From assembly GCF_002007235.1 (NCBI RefSeq), contig NZ_MUHW01000021.1:18654-82653 (forward strand): a stretch of DNA of 64,000 nt, read 5' to 3'. The notes beneath the pieces were generated by a model. It did not search any database, was not told the origin of the DNA, and saw nothing but the letters and a program-made list of their open reading frames with translations. This document shows, in pieces, positions 33,049 to 41,798 of the stretch (its first letter is position 1; each line of letters opens with the position of its first letter). This DNA comes from Oribacterium sp. C9. GTDB lineage: Bacteria > Bacillota > Clostridia > Lachnospirales > Lachnospiraceae. The translations under genes were made by a program, and so were the position numbers.

Positions 33049-34080
33049 TCAGCCTACAGCCGGTGCCTCAGGTGCTTCGCTGATTCCTGTTCTGTCTCCG
33101 AGACTAACCTTCCAGAGATCCTTCCAGAGACCTTCCTCTTCGATCTTCTTGAGGAAGTTGTTCACGAACAGAACTCCGTCAGAATCCTTAGGAAGTCCGA
33201 TACCGTAATTATCTTCAGGTCCGAAAACATCGCCTGCGATCTGGTACTTGCCGGGTTCCTTTACGAGAGCATTGAGCATAAGAGTATAGTCAGTCACATA
33301 GGCATCTACTCTTCCCTGCTCAAGAGCTGTACGTGCTTCGATATCTGAAGAGAACTCCTCTACAGTTGCCTCAGGTGCAAACTCCTCGAGGATAGAAGGA
33401 CCTGTTGATCCTGCCTGAGTTGCCACTACTTTTCCGGCAAGGCTGTCAACCCCTGCGATGTCTGCATTATCAGCCTTTACAAGTACAGCCTGTCTGGATG
33501 TGTAGTAAGGACCTGCAAATGAGATAAGCTCCTTACGCTTGTCTGTAATTGAATATGTTGCGAATACTGCATTGACCTGACCTGTTGTCAGAACTGATTC
33601 ACGTGTGCTTGAGTCGACCTGAACCACTTCAAACTTTGACTCATCACCGAGGATATATCTGGTAAGAAGCTGATAGAGACCTGCATCGAATCCGCGGATT
33701 CCGTTGTCTGTCTCATCAAGCTGGCTGAAAAGCTGTGATGTACGTGTTCCACCGACCTTGAGAACACCGGCTGCCTTTACTGCAGAAGCCCACTCTGAAG
33801 ATGCGATCTCTGCATCATCTGCTACGGGTCCCTTTGTGAGGAGTTCATCAAAAGCAGCCTTGTCGATAGGTGCTGCCTGAGGCTCTGTCACTTCCTGAGC
33901 TTTAGATTCCTGAGCCTGAGCTGTTTCCTTTGCAGCCTCTGTCACAGCTTCTTTTGCTGCCTCAGTAGCCTTTGTTGCAGCTTCTGTAGCAGCCGGTGCC
34001 GAACTACCGCATGCTGTTGAAACTGCCATAGATGCTGATACCAGAAGGCATGCTGCAAATCTCTTGAAATTCTTCTTCAT
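33049..34080 (-). CDS. Glutamate/aspartate-type ABC substrate-binding lipoprotein
   Basis: About 343 residues from the ATG at 34080, which has GGAGGAG six bases upstream; an ATG at 34119 is in frame but lacks a site. The signal peptide ends in a lipobox (AVSTACGSS), and an Ala/Glu/Thr-rich tether follows. The SBP_bac_3 fold has KVGGTRTSQLFSQL early, then GFDAGLYQLLTRYIL, AVFATYSITDKRKELISFAGPYY, and TQAGSTGP. It captures a polar amino acid outside the cell and feeds the permeases encoded downstream. The divergent LysR gene probably regulates it. Confidence 0.93.
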   Translation of the reverse strand: MKKNFKRFAACLLVSASMAVSTACGSSAPAATEAATKATEAAKEAVTEAAKETAQAQESKAQEVTEPQAAPIDKAAFDELLTKGPVADDAEIASSEWASAVKAAGVLKVGGTRTSQLFSQLDETDNGIRGFDAGLYQLLTRYILGDESKFEVVQVDSSTRESVLTTGQVNAVFATYSITDKRKELISFAGPYYTSRQAVLVKADNADIAGVDSLAGKVVATQAGSTGPSILEEFAPEATVEEFSSDIEARTALEQGRVDAYVTDYTLMLNALVKEPGKYQIAGDVFGPEDNYGIGLPKDSDGVLFVNNFLKKIEEEGLWKDLWKVSLGDRTGISEAPEAPAVG

Positions 34081-34344
34081 AATCGTCTCCTCCTTTTTCA
34101 TCCACTGAGGATGTGTCATTCGATTTACACATTTTATCAGCTGGTTCAGAATCCTGGGTAATACATATTTCTAATCTGTAGATATAACTGAAATTTATTG
34201 CTCTGTAGACTAACCCATATCACGATTCATAACACGTTATTTAGGATTTTTGCCGATATATTGAAAAGCTCTCATTAGCACATATGGTAAATTCTCCCTT
34301 TTACCTGTATAATAAACGGACCTTAAGACAGAACGGAGTTTATT

Positions 34345-35229
34345 ATGGAAATCAGACAGCTTACAACATTCCAGAAGGTAGCCGAGCTTGAGAGCTTTTC
34401 CAAGGCAGGTCATGAGCTTGGATACTCTCAGTCTACTGTGACTGTACAGATAAAAGCATTGGAAACGGAGCTCGGAACATTACTCTTTGACAGATTCGGA
34501 AAAAATGTAAAGATCACACCGGACGGAAAGCTTCTTCTAAAATATGTAGAAAACATAATGAATGAGATAAATTCTCTGAAGGGTACTCTTGGCAATGAAT
34601 CTGCCAGAACTCATACACTCCATATAGGGACTCTGGACTCTTTATGTATGTTCACTCTCACTGAGATACTGACGCTTCTTAGGGAATATCATCCGGAATA
34701 CCACATTAAGATAACCAGAGGTTCACCTTCCGAGCTTACCGAAATGATGGAAAAGAACGAGGTGGATATAATCTATATTCTGGATGCTCTGTACTATAAT
34801 GTTCACTGGAAAAGAGTCATAGAGAAAAAGGAGCCCTGCATATTCGTTTGCGGCCCCCAGAATCCTATCTTAAAGAAGGATGATATCAAGCTTAGAGAGC
34901 TTGTAAAGGAGCCCTTTTATCTGACTGAGGCTGATGATAACTATCAGTTTGCATTGACACAGTATCTGGCCTTTCATAATCTTTCCATCGAACCTGTTCT
35001 CGAAGTTGGAAGTACTGAGGTCATATCAAAAATGATCCATGAAACAGGAGGATGCTCGTTTTTACCTTATTTCGCAATAAAAGAACATCTGGAAAGCAAT
35101 TATCTTTCCCAGATACATGTTAAAAATTTTCATATAGATATGTTCCATCAGGTCATATATATGGAAAATAAATGGGTTACGACCGAAATGCTGGAATTCA
35201 TACGAATCGCGAAAGCCACATTGCTGTAA
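34345..35229 (+). CDS. LysR-family transcriptional regulator
   Basis: 294 residues. The N-terminal winged HTH (MEIRQLTTFQKVAELESFSKAGHELGYSQSTVTVQIKALE region) is followed by a co-inducer-binding domain (about 90-294). It is divergent from the amino acid importer operon (264-base shared intergenic region), the classic layout for a LysR regulator controlling its neighbour. GGAG lies six bases before the ATG. The co-inducer is unknown, possibly the transported amino acid. Confidence 0.93.
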   Translation: MEIRQLTTFQKVAELESFSKAGHELGYSQSTVTVQIKALETELGTLLFDRFGKNVKITPDGKLLLKYVENIMNEINSLKGTLGNESARTHTLHIGTLDSLCMFTLTEILTLLREYHPEYHIKITRGSPSELTEMMEKNEVDIIYILDALYYNVHWKRVIEKKEPCIFVCGPQNPILKKDDIKLRELVKEPFYLTEADDNYQFALTQYLAFHNLSIEPVLEVGSTEVISKMIHETGGCSFLPYFAIKEHLESNYLSQIHVKNFHIDMFHQVIYMENKWVTTEMLEFIRIAKATLL

Positions 35230-35281
35230 ATGCATCTTCTTAAACTGAATGTGGTATCTATAGTCTTACGCTGATCTTCTT

Positions 35282-36226
35282 TCATTTAGCTTTATTAAAG
35301 AGTTTTATGATATAAGGAAAAACAAAAACGATGTAGAACATCTGGATAAAGCAGGTTATGACTGTTGCTGTAAAACCGGTAACAGTCTTTTTCACTAAGC
35401 TGTTTATGATCAGTGTAACAGCATAGTAACCCATCATGCCGCCCATAAGACGATAAAATCTCTGCTGCATGGAAATGCCTGTTGTGGTAAATCCCACAAA
35501 ACGTTTCTCTAAGAGCCAGCCGGCAAAGAATGCACCCATCCAGCCTACTGCCTTAAAGGTGTCATTTGCCATTTTAAGTCCGTCAACCAGCAGATTTCCT
35601 GCAGCATCATAGTCGACAGGATATGGTTTATAGGCAGAATAAATTGCAGATACTATGGCGATAAGTATGCCTGTTGCAGCGATCAATACTTCTTTTTCGG
35701 GATGTGATTCCAGCCATTTCAGAAGCTTTCCAGTCAGAAACATTACCAGAACACCGGACACTGAGCCTACGATAGTATCCTGAGGTGTATGTACTCCCAG
35801 GAAATTGCGGCTGAAGGCCACAAAGAAAAGCATCATCCAAAGCAGCACACGAAGTCCCCTGGTAAGTTCCCGTCTTATGGCCATACCTCCAAACAGTGAA
35901 GCACCGTTCATGGAATGTCCGCTCGGGAAGGAGTAGCCTGTTGCTGTTTTAAGTGCTGTCTCATCAGGCACTATCCTCGCATCTCTTATCCACGGTCTGT
36001 AGGCGCATACTGACACCTTCAGGACACCATTGACGATTCGGTTCCCTGACCAGCCCATCAGAAGATATGTTCCTATATCCTTACAGACACACCAGTATAT
36101 GAGACCCATGATGATAAGAACTATATTCATCTCTCCGTACCAGGTCATCTTGGAGAGAAAATCCGTAAGGCATCCACCTGCCCCTTCACGAAATGACTGT
36201 AATATCAGCAAAATATCAATATCCAT
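35282..36226 (-). CDS. PAP2-family membrane phosphatase
   Basis: 314 residues with about eight helices. All three PAP2 signature motifs are present: KVSVCAYRPWIRD (motif 1), SFPSGHSMNGAS (motif 2) and SRNFLGVHTPQD (motif 3), giving the catalytic His pair and phosphate-binding Arg/Lys. It hydrolyses phosphate from a lipid or prenyl substrate at the membrane, such as undecaprenyl pyrophosphate or phosphatidate. Monocistronic. Confidence 0.92.
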   Translation of the reverse strand: MDIDILLILQSFREGAGGCLTDFLSKMTWYGEMNIVLIIMGLIYWCVCKDIGTYLLMGWSGNRIVNGVLKVSVCAYRPWIRDARIVPDETALKTATGYSFPSGHSMNGASLFGGMAIRRELTRGLRVLLWMMLFFVAFSRNFLGVHTPQDTIVGSVSGVLVMFLTGKLLKWLESHPEKEVLIAATGILIAIVSAIYSAYKPYPVDYDAAGNLLVDGLKMANDTFKAVGWMGAFFAGWLLEKRFVGFTTTGISMQQRFYRLMGGMMGYYAVTLIINSLVKKTVTGFTATVITCFIQMFYIVFVFPYIIKLFNKAK

Positions 36227-36379
36227 TTGTTTACCACCGGGGCAATATGCATATCATACAACCTATGCAGCACCTATCCTGCCCTTTCCCTTTTCTGTAA
36301 ATTATTCCTTTTACTATTTCGACTTGTTTTTCAGGCAATATAAGAAAGGCTGAAGCGCAAAATGAAAAAAATTTTCATG

Positions 36380-36408
36380 TTGACGAATTGTATGAAAGTT
36401 GATACAAT
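36380..36408 (+). promoter_or_regulatory. Promoter of the orphan structured RNA
   Basis: TTGACG (36380-36385), 17 bases, TACAAT (36403-36408). It is a near-consensus sigma-A promoter facing no protein-coding gene, only the RNA described next. Confidence 0.8.
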
Positions 36409-36414
36409 ATAAAC

Positions 36415-36521
36415 AAGTTAAAGAGATGTGGCGAGTGCTTCACAGATCTAAGACGATTCGTGATGAAAAGAACGGTAGATGAAATGGCGAGTGCTTCATG
36501 GATTCGAGGTTCTTTTTTTTT
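36415..36521 (+). ncRNA. Orphan structured RNA with two matching hairpins
   Basis: About 107 nt from the predicted start to a T9 run (36513-36521). TGGCGAGTGCTTCA occurs twice (36429-36442 and 36485-36498). Each copy can fold as a hairpin with the same 10-nt loop GCGAGUGCUU, closed by different but paired stems (UGUG/CACA, and AUG/CAU), then a 3' GA or GGA bulge and a 3-bp outer stem (AGA/UCU, GAA/UUC). The final AAAAGAAC / GTTCTTTT stem gives a terminator. No reading frame is evident and I do not recognise an Rfam family. Confidence 0.7.
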
Positions 36522-36558
36522 GTGTATTGAAATATCATTTCTCTTATTACATATAAAT

Positions 36559-36584
36559 GGGACCTCACAAAACAGTGAGGTCCC
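36559..36584 (-). terminator. Terminator after the VOC gene
   Basis: A perfect 10-bp stem GGGACCTCAC / GTGAGGTCCC with a 6-base loop, followed by ATTTAT on the minus strand, 38 bases after the VOC stop. Confidence 0.65.
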
Positions 36585-36622
36585 GAAGATAGTCGTATAT
36601 TGATTTCAGTTTATCTGTTAAT

Positions 36623-36997
36623 TTACTGCTTGATATGCTGTACCAGGTTAACAGGAAATCCCGACGGAGATATCATAATGGCAGACTTTGAGCTCTTCGT
36701 TTCCACAGTCTTATCTCCGTAGAAATTTTTAAATCCACGTTCTGTAAGCAACCTGTATGCCTCATCAAAATCATCCACGTTCATACGGATGGCAGTAAAA
36801 TCCTGAGGAAGCTTCATGTCCGGAGAAGAAATGTCAAGATAAAATCCGTTTGCATCTTTCATCCTGATACCCTCAACCTTCAAATCTCCGATTCCCTGCG
36901 GATTATGATGCTTCTCAAAACCGAGAGCCTCGAAGACTTTAACTATGGATTCTGCGTCGTTTGTAATGATCTGTGGATTAAATGTTGTTATTTTCAT
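36623..36997 (-). CDS. VOC-family (glyoxalase/bleomycin-resistance fold) protein
   Basis: 124 residues of the vicinal oxygen chelate fold: NDAESIVKVFEALGF, FYLDISSPDM, FDEAYRLLTERGFKN and MISPSGFPVNLVQH are the usual repeating beta-alpha-beta elements. The catalytic role is unknown; many such small proteins bind small molecules. AAAGGGG precedes the ATG. Appears to be transcribed alone. Confidence 0.8.
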   Translation of the reverse strand: MKITTFNPQIITNDAESIVKVFEALGFEKHHNPQGIGDLKVEGIRMKDANGFYLDISSPDMKLPQDFTAIRMNVDDFDEAYRLLTERGFKNFYGDKTVETKSSKSAIMISPSGFPVNLVQHIKQ

Positions 36998-37112
36998 ATA
37001 TGTACCCCTTTCCGAAAAATATTCCTTCTAAGGTTATCGACATATTATGGTCCTATATAAGAATACACATATCCAAAAACTGACATCGAATCGTTCCGCG
37101 CAGAGCGGTTCC

Positions 37113-37160
37113 GGGAACACCAGTCCATCTGAATTCGCTTCACGAGGGCTGGTGCTATAT
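37113..37160. repeat. Dispersed intergenic element, copy 2
   Basis: GGGAACACCAG, TGAATTCGCTTCACGA and GGTGCTATAT match copy 1 at 29403-29452 across about 50 bases with scattered differences. The preceding bases (GACATCGAATCGTTCCGCGC, from 37082) also resemble the sequence left of copy 1. ACCAG/CTGGT arms make it palindromic. Confidence 0.55.
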
Positions 37161-37190
37161 GCCGGATTCCTGTGAAATCTGCCACGAGGC

Positions 37191-38021
37191 TCACGATTCT
37201 CCCGTATCCAGATTTCTTTCAAACTGCTTTTTCTTTTCTACACCGTAGTCCTCATATGAAAGCTTCATGAACTTATCAAGAGCTGTTGTACGGAATTCTG
37301 TCCAGCTTTCATCCTCATGCTTTACAAGTATGGGATAGAAAAGAATTTCATTTTCTTCCGCAGCCTTTCTGTCTCCGGGAGCGTCTCCCACCATCAGGAT
37401 ATGATCCTTCTCATATCCCTTTTCAGAAATCATCTTAATGCAGGCGCTCTTACTGCCCACCTCCTGAGTACATACCACATCCACCATTTCGAGAAGTCCG
37501 AATCTTTCCCACTCATTTCTTACAGCTTCAGGATTTGCACTGGAAACCACAGCGATGTCAGCTGATTCATGAATGAGGGAAAAGGCTTCCTTCACACCTT
37601 CAAAGGGCTTTATTTCCTCCTGAGGAAGCTTTTCTATCTCTTCATTGACACTCCGGCTCCATCTGAGAGCCTTTTCAAAAACAGGTGAAGTGCCGATCAT
37701 TGACTCTAAAGCAGAATTACTTAATTCAGGAGCTGTTTCACTCCATACACATAATTCCTCTACACCATCGATCTTCCTGTATTTCTCATTTATCTCTGAA
37801 AGAGCCATGCTGAGTCCCTTGAATCTGTTGATTCCACGGGTGAGAGAATAGAGATTTATCTCATTCCATCTTTCAAGTATTTCCTGCTCCCACTCTGAAA
37901 GCTCCCATTCCTTCACCATGCAGGGTCCAAAGCATCTTATGTGTTTTATATTCATGGTGTCCATGGCACAGCCATCTGAATCTATACATACGATATGATC
38001 ATGTTTTTTCTCAAAATCCAA
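37191..38021 (-). CDS. HAD-family hydrolase (phosphatase-like)
   Basis: About 276 residues from the ATG at 38021, which has GAGG seven bases upstream; a longer in-frame start at 38069 would overlap the preceding gene. Motif I is IDSDGCAMDTMN (Asp nucleophile region), motif II VVSSANP, motif IV ILMVGDAPGDRKAAEEN. A large helical cap sits between. It is a soluble phosphatase or phosphoglucomutase-like hydrolase of unknown substrate. It lies 17 bases after the GH3 gene and is probably co-expressed, suggesting a phosphosugar substrate. Confidence 0.85.
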   Translation of the reverse strand: MDFEKKHDHIVCIDSDGCAMDTMNIKHIRCFGPCMVKEWELSEWEQEILERWNEINLYSLTRGINRFKGLSMALSEINEKYRKIDGVEELCVWSETAPELSNSALESMIGTSPVFEKALRWSRSVNEEIEKLPQEEIKPFEGVKEAFSLIHESADIAVVSSANPEAVRNEWERFGLLEMVDVVCTQEVGSKSACIKMISEKGYEKDHILMVGDAPGDRKAAEENEILFYPILVKHEDESWTEFRTTALDKFMKLSYEDYGVEKKKQFERNLDTGES

Positions 38022-38038
38022 CATTCTTAAACCTCGAT

Positions 38039-39763
38039 TCAAAGTCTTGTATCCCATCTGTCGCACCATACGATATCGTTGTACTGCCCCTTGAACTCTG
38101 ACTTACCTGTAAGCTTTTCAACCAGCTTACGGATGTACTCAGGACTTGAGCCGTAGGCATTGACAAAGGTCTTCATCATAGGAACATCATATAGATGATT
38201 GGTGTAGTTAAGAGAGACAGCCACTGTCGGTACTTCCCTGACAAACCATGGAATCTCATGTGAATGAGAAACGGAATAGGTGAGCCTTGTGTTGTTCTCC
38301 TTTGCATAGCCCTTCATGTCGATGACGAAAAGCACCAGATCCGTGTTCTTCTTGAACTCTTCCCTGCTTTCATGCTCCATCATCCTGAACTTATTGAACT
38401 TCGACGGAGACTCCATCTCATACTCGTAGTAGTCCTTGGGAGCCTCGACCTCAAAGCCTGCTCTCTCAAGTTCATCCACCAGAAGCTTCTTCGCAGGATC
38501 TGCCCCGTCAAGTGATGAAACAGGTGCGCTTTCGATAAAATATAGTAAAACCCGCTTCTTCTTTTCAGGATCCACAGGAAGGATCTTCTGGGTATCCTTT
38601 ACAAGGGTAATGCTTTCATCCGCAGCCTTTTCAGCGAGCCTCTTGTGCTCTTCACAGCCTACGATGTTAAGATCCTCCTTCTCAGGAAACACAAGCTCAT
38701 CAAGACCGAGATGTGCCTTGAGACCGAGAATCCTGTGGAGTGCATCGTCAAGCCTTTCCGCTGTGATGGTTCCGTCCTCTATACCCTCTCTTACGTAAGC
38801 TATATCCTCTTCATGATCATGGAAGAAAAGTATCATATCGCAGCCTGCTGCCACAACTCCCTGCATGGCATGCTTTCTGTCTGCCGCAGCAGTGAGACCT
38901 GCCATATGTGTCGCATCGGTTACGATAAGTCCGTTGAAACCAAGCTGTCCTCTGAGAAGGCCCTGTAAAAGTTCAGGTGAAAGAGTTGCAGGAAGGATAT
39001 CCTCATCCTTTATCTCAGGGTTAAACTTCTTTGTATATGCTCTCTGACAGATGTGACCCACCATGACGCTCTCAAGTCCTGCATCGATTAGCTTCTTATA
39101 TACTTTTCCAAAGCTCTCGTCCCACTCTTCTGTAGAAAGGTCATTGCAGCCCATGACAAGGTGCTGGTCTCTTTCCTCACTTCCGTCTCCCGGGAAATGC
39201 TTAGCTGCACAGACAAGTCCTGCCTTGTTCATTTCCTCCATATAGGCGAGGGATCTTTCAGCAACAAGCTCCGGGTCATTTCCGAAGGCTCTTGTATTTA
39301 CGATGGTGTTTCTCCAGTTGGAGACCACATCACAAACCGGGGCAAAGGTCCAGTTACAACCAACAGCTCTTGCCTCCAGAGCTCCGACTCTAGCCATGTC
39401 TCTTACAGTATCGAGAGTTTTACTTGCACCGCATGCGGCTCCCGTAGCTATAAATGTACCTTCAGATACTGCGCCGTTTCCTCCGGCTTCACAGTTTGCG
39501 GCTATAAGAACAGGAACCTTGCTGTGCTCCTGAAAATACTTATTCTGTTCGTAGATTTCCTCAAGTGTTCCACCCTGCCAGCGAACACCTCCGATATGGT
39601 ATTTATTCACCAGCCTGTCGAGGGTCTCAGGGTCTCTCTGAAGTGTAAGATTGATGAAAAGCTGTCCTATCTTCTCATCAAGAGTCATGTTCTTTATCGT
39701 ATCCTCCACCCACTGAATCTTTTTGTCGCTTAAGTTAAAGGGCTTTGCCTTAAGATCTACCAT
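38039..39763 (-). CDS. Glycoside hydrolase family 3 (NagZ-like beta-N-acetylhexosaminidase)
   Basis: 574 residues with no signal peptide, so cytoplasmic. The GH3 barrel shows the NagZ-type stretch AAKHFPGDGSEERDQHLVM (His/Asp acid-base dyad) and the nucleophile Asp in LIVTDATHM. The C-terminal ~200 residues form an alpha/beta sandwich (LLYFIESAP, VEAPKDYYEYE). It probably releases terminal beta-linked N-acetylglucosamine or a related sugar from imported oligosaccharides or cell-wall fragments. The GPH symporter gene 76 bases upstream could import its substrate. Confidence 0.88.
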   Translation of the reverse strand: MVDLKAKPFNLSDKKIQWVEDTIKNMTLDEKIGQLFINLTLQRDPETLDRLVNKYHIGGVRWQGGTLEEIYEQNKYFQEHSKVPVLIAANCEAGGNGAVSEGTFIATGAACGASKTLDTVRDMARVGALEARAVGCNWTFAPVCDVVSNWRNTIVNTRAFGNDPELVAERSLAYMEEMNKAGLVCAAKHFPGDGSEERDQHLVMGCNDLSTEEWDESFGKVYKKLIDAGLESVMVGHICQRAYTKKFNPEIKDEDILPATLSPELLQGLLRGQLGFNGLIVTDATHMAGLTAAADRKHAMQGVVAAGCDMILFFHDHEEDIAYVREGIEDGTITAERLDDALHRILGLKAHLGLDELVFPEKEDLNIVGCEEHKRLAEKAADESITLVKDTQKILPVDPEKKKRVLLYFIESAPVSSLDGADPAKKLLVDELERAGFEVEAPKDYYEYEMESPSKFNKFRMMEHESREEFKKNTDLVLFVIDMKGYAKENNTRLTYSVSHSHEIPWFVREVPTVAVSLNYTNHLYDVPMMKTFVNAYGSSPEYIRKLVEKLTGKSEFKGQYNDIVWCDRWDTRL

Positions 39764-39839
39764 TTTTTATCATGCTCCGGTCATATAACAAATACCGGAG
39801 GCTCCTTTCTTTTTTATTTAAAAGTCAACTATCAAACTC

Positions 39840-41315
39840 TTATGCAACCTCTTTTTTATCTGCAATGGTCTTTCTTATCTCGGCCATCTTTTCAGCAGAA
39901 AGAGGATAATATTTCATTGCAACGATGTTGGCTACAAGTCCCAGTGAAACGAGACCGTACATCAGGAATATGCCTACTCCCTTAAGTGCCGGTGTATATG
40001 GAGTATCCACATCAGGCATTTGTGTGGTGAATCCGATAGCAGCAAGGCAAATGCTGGAGATCAGCGGCGCAAGGGAAGAAATCATCTTGTCTATAAAGCT
40101 GAAAAGTGTTCCCATAAGTCCCGGAACGTAACGTCCTGAACGGTAGGTCTCATAATCTGTGCAGTCAGCTATCATGGGAACAACTATATTGGAGCTGACC
40201 TGCTGAAATCCGCCTGTGATTACAGTCAGTGTAAAAAGTGAAACAGTGAAGAAATTGAAGCCATTGAAGCCCTCATATCCGGGAAGACTGAGACTTGTAG
40301 GATCACCAAAGCCCCAAAGCAGCATCATTAACACATTTCCTATAAGTGCTATCCAGCTACTGAGCACCATGGCTTTCTTCTGTCCGCATCTTGTGGCGAT
40401 AACTCCCACACCCAGGATAACGAAGATAACATTACCGATTGTGGTATAAATCTGGAATCCGCCGGAAAGAGCAAAGTTACCTGCAACTATGGCATACATG
40501 ATGAGCGTTACTGTTGAAGTCTTCGCAGCTATTCCAAGCTTATCGGTTGAAGCAGCTATGATAAGCATCTGTATAGCCTTGTTGTTTTTGATCACTTCGA
40601 AATAGTCCCTGAAGGTGATTTTCTGAGCCTCTCCTGTACCGAAATACTCTCTTCTGTCCTTAGGCCAGATGGAAATGACCGCTATGGCTGTGAAAATAGC
40701 TGAAGTAACCGCAACTATAAGCCAGAACTCGTGGAACATGGCAATGTCTTTTCCGAGACCATGGTACTTGGCCGCAAGATATGAGGAAACGAAAACCTGT
40801 CCTCCTGTGAAAAGGATCATATTGTAAATAGCATCGAATACTGTGAAAAGGGGACGCTGTTTCGGGTCATTGGTCACGCATGACTGTGCTGCCTTTGTGA
40901 TAACACACTGGAAGGTGTAACCAATATAGTAGACTGCATTTACAAGTATGAAGAAAAGGATCCTCGGTGCTCCCTCAGGAAGTGACGGGGTAATAAAAAA
41001 CATGAGGAAACTGGAGATAAACAGGATCAGATTTCCGAGGATCATGAAGGGTCTGTTCTTTCCGAACTTTCCGTCTGTCTTGTCAACTATAAAACCGATT
41101 ATAGGATCGGTGACACCGTCCCAAAGACGCATTATCATAGAAAAGCTTCCCGCAAGAACAACTCCGAGACCTACCCATCCTGTAATGTAATAGGCTATAA
41201 AACTCATAAAGAAAAGATAAAGGTTTGTTGCTGTATTGTTCAGGGCATACCCTGCTATTCTCCATGTAGGAACTCTGTGAATTCCGTTTCCGACATCATA
41301 TTTACTGCTTCCCAT
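39840..41315 (-). CDS. GPH-type sugar:cation symporter
   Basis: 491 residues, twelve helices, of the glycoside-pentoside-hexuronide family within the MFS: WDGVTDPIIGFIVDKTDGKFGKNRPF is the typical loop (quoted in parts, residues about 67-92), with DCTDYETYRSGRYVPGLMG later. It imports sugars or glycosides with a cation. It is divergent from an AraC-type regulator and upstream of the GH3 and HAD genes, so these four form a candidate glycoside-use cluster. Confidence 0.9.
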   Translation of the reverse strand: MGSSKYDVGNGIHRVPTWRIAGYALNNTATNLYLFFMSFIAYYITGWVGLGVVLAGSFSMIMRLWDGVTDPIIGFIVDKTDGKFGKNRPFMILGNLILFISSFLMFFITPSLPEGAPRILFFILVNAVYYIGYTFQCVITKAAQSCVTNDPKQRPLFTVFDAIYNMILFTGGQVFVSSYLAAKYHGLGKDIAMFHEFWLIVAVTSAIFTAIAVISIWPKDRREYFGTGEAQKITFRDYFEVIKNNKAIQMLIIAASTDKLGIAAKTSTVTLIMYAIVAGNFALSGGFQIYTTIGNVIFVILGVGVIATRCGQKKAMVLSSWIALIGNVLMMLLWGFGDPTSLSLPGYEGFNGFNFFTVSLFTLTVITGGFQQVSSNIVVPMIADCTDYETYRSGRYVPGLMGTLFSFIDKMISSLAPLISSICLAAIGFTTQMPDVDTPYTPALKGVGIFLMYGLVSLGLVANIVAMKYYPLSAEKMAEIRKTIADKKEVA

Positions 41316-41798
41316 TTCAGGTCCTCCAGATTGAAATACTAAGTATTTGATTCGCTGTCCCGGAAATCATAAACATAAGGTGATGATTTGATTGCCTTTT
41401 GCTTCGTATTTCAGGACATATCAAATGATGTGAGTGTCAAAAGTCGACATCGAATCAGAATTTAATTTTTTCGATTTCGCCCATGGTTTTTTCCGAATAA
41501 TATGCCGGCACGATATTCAGATATTTTTTTCATGGCTCATATCATTTTTACTGAACAGTTTGAATTTCAAGTGTCTTCATGATAATCTGTTGTCAGGATT
41601 TGGACAATGTCTATATTTTGTATTTATAGTACGATATTTATCATTATTGATTTTGCATAAATATCGTATTAGTATAAATAAATATTGTCTATTTAATGTT
41701 TGCTTTTGCAGGTACAGTTTTTGGAGGCACAGTGTTTTTCTGCATTCGTAAGTCGGAAATCAGGACATGTAAAAAACATTACACTAAGGGAGATTCAT
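41316..41798. other. Divergent regulatory region of symporter and AraC gene
   Basis: No gene is supported. It holds ATGATGTGAGTGTCAA (41425-41440), identical to 48398-48413, and a perfect 12-bp inverted repeat TACGATATTTAT (41630-41641) / ATAAATATCGTA (41657-41668) with a 15-base spacer. The latter is a likely operator for one of the divergent genes. The rest is AT-rich. Confidence 0.6.

Larger units (their letters stand above)
36227..36622. other. Gene-free interval holding the orphan RNA
   Basis: No protein-coding gene fits between the PAP2 gene and the VOC gene. The interval contains the promoter and RNA described above and the terminator of the VOC gene. The first 150 bases after the PAP2 start codon hold that gene's presumed promoter and nothing else I can assign. 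Confidence 0.7.

Noticed and set aside
36415..36521. Guanidine-II (mini-ykkC) riboswitch
   Set aside because: It has two hairpins, but the loops are GCGAGUGCUU rather than ACGR, and no transporter gene follows.
41434..41751. 105-codon plus-strand frame upstream of the AraC gene
   Set aside because: It overlaps an operator-like palindrome and AT-rich promoter sequence and has no ribosome binding site.
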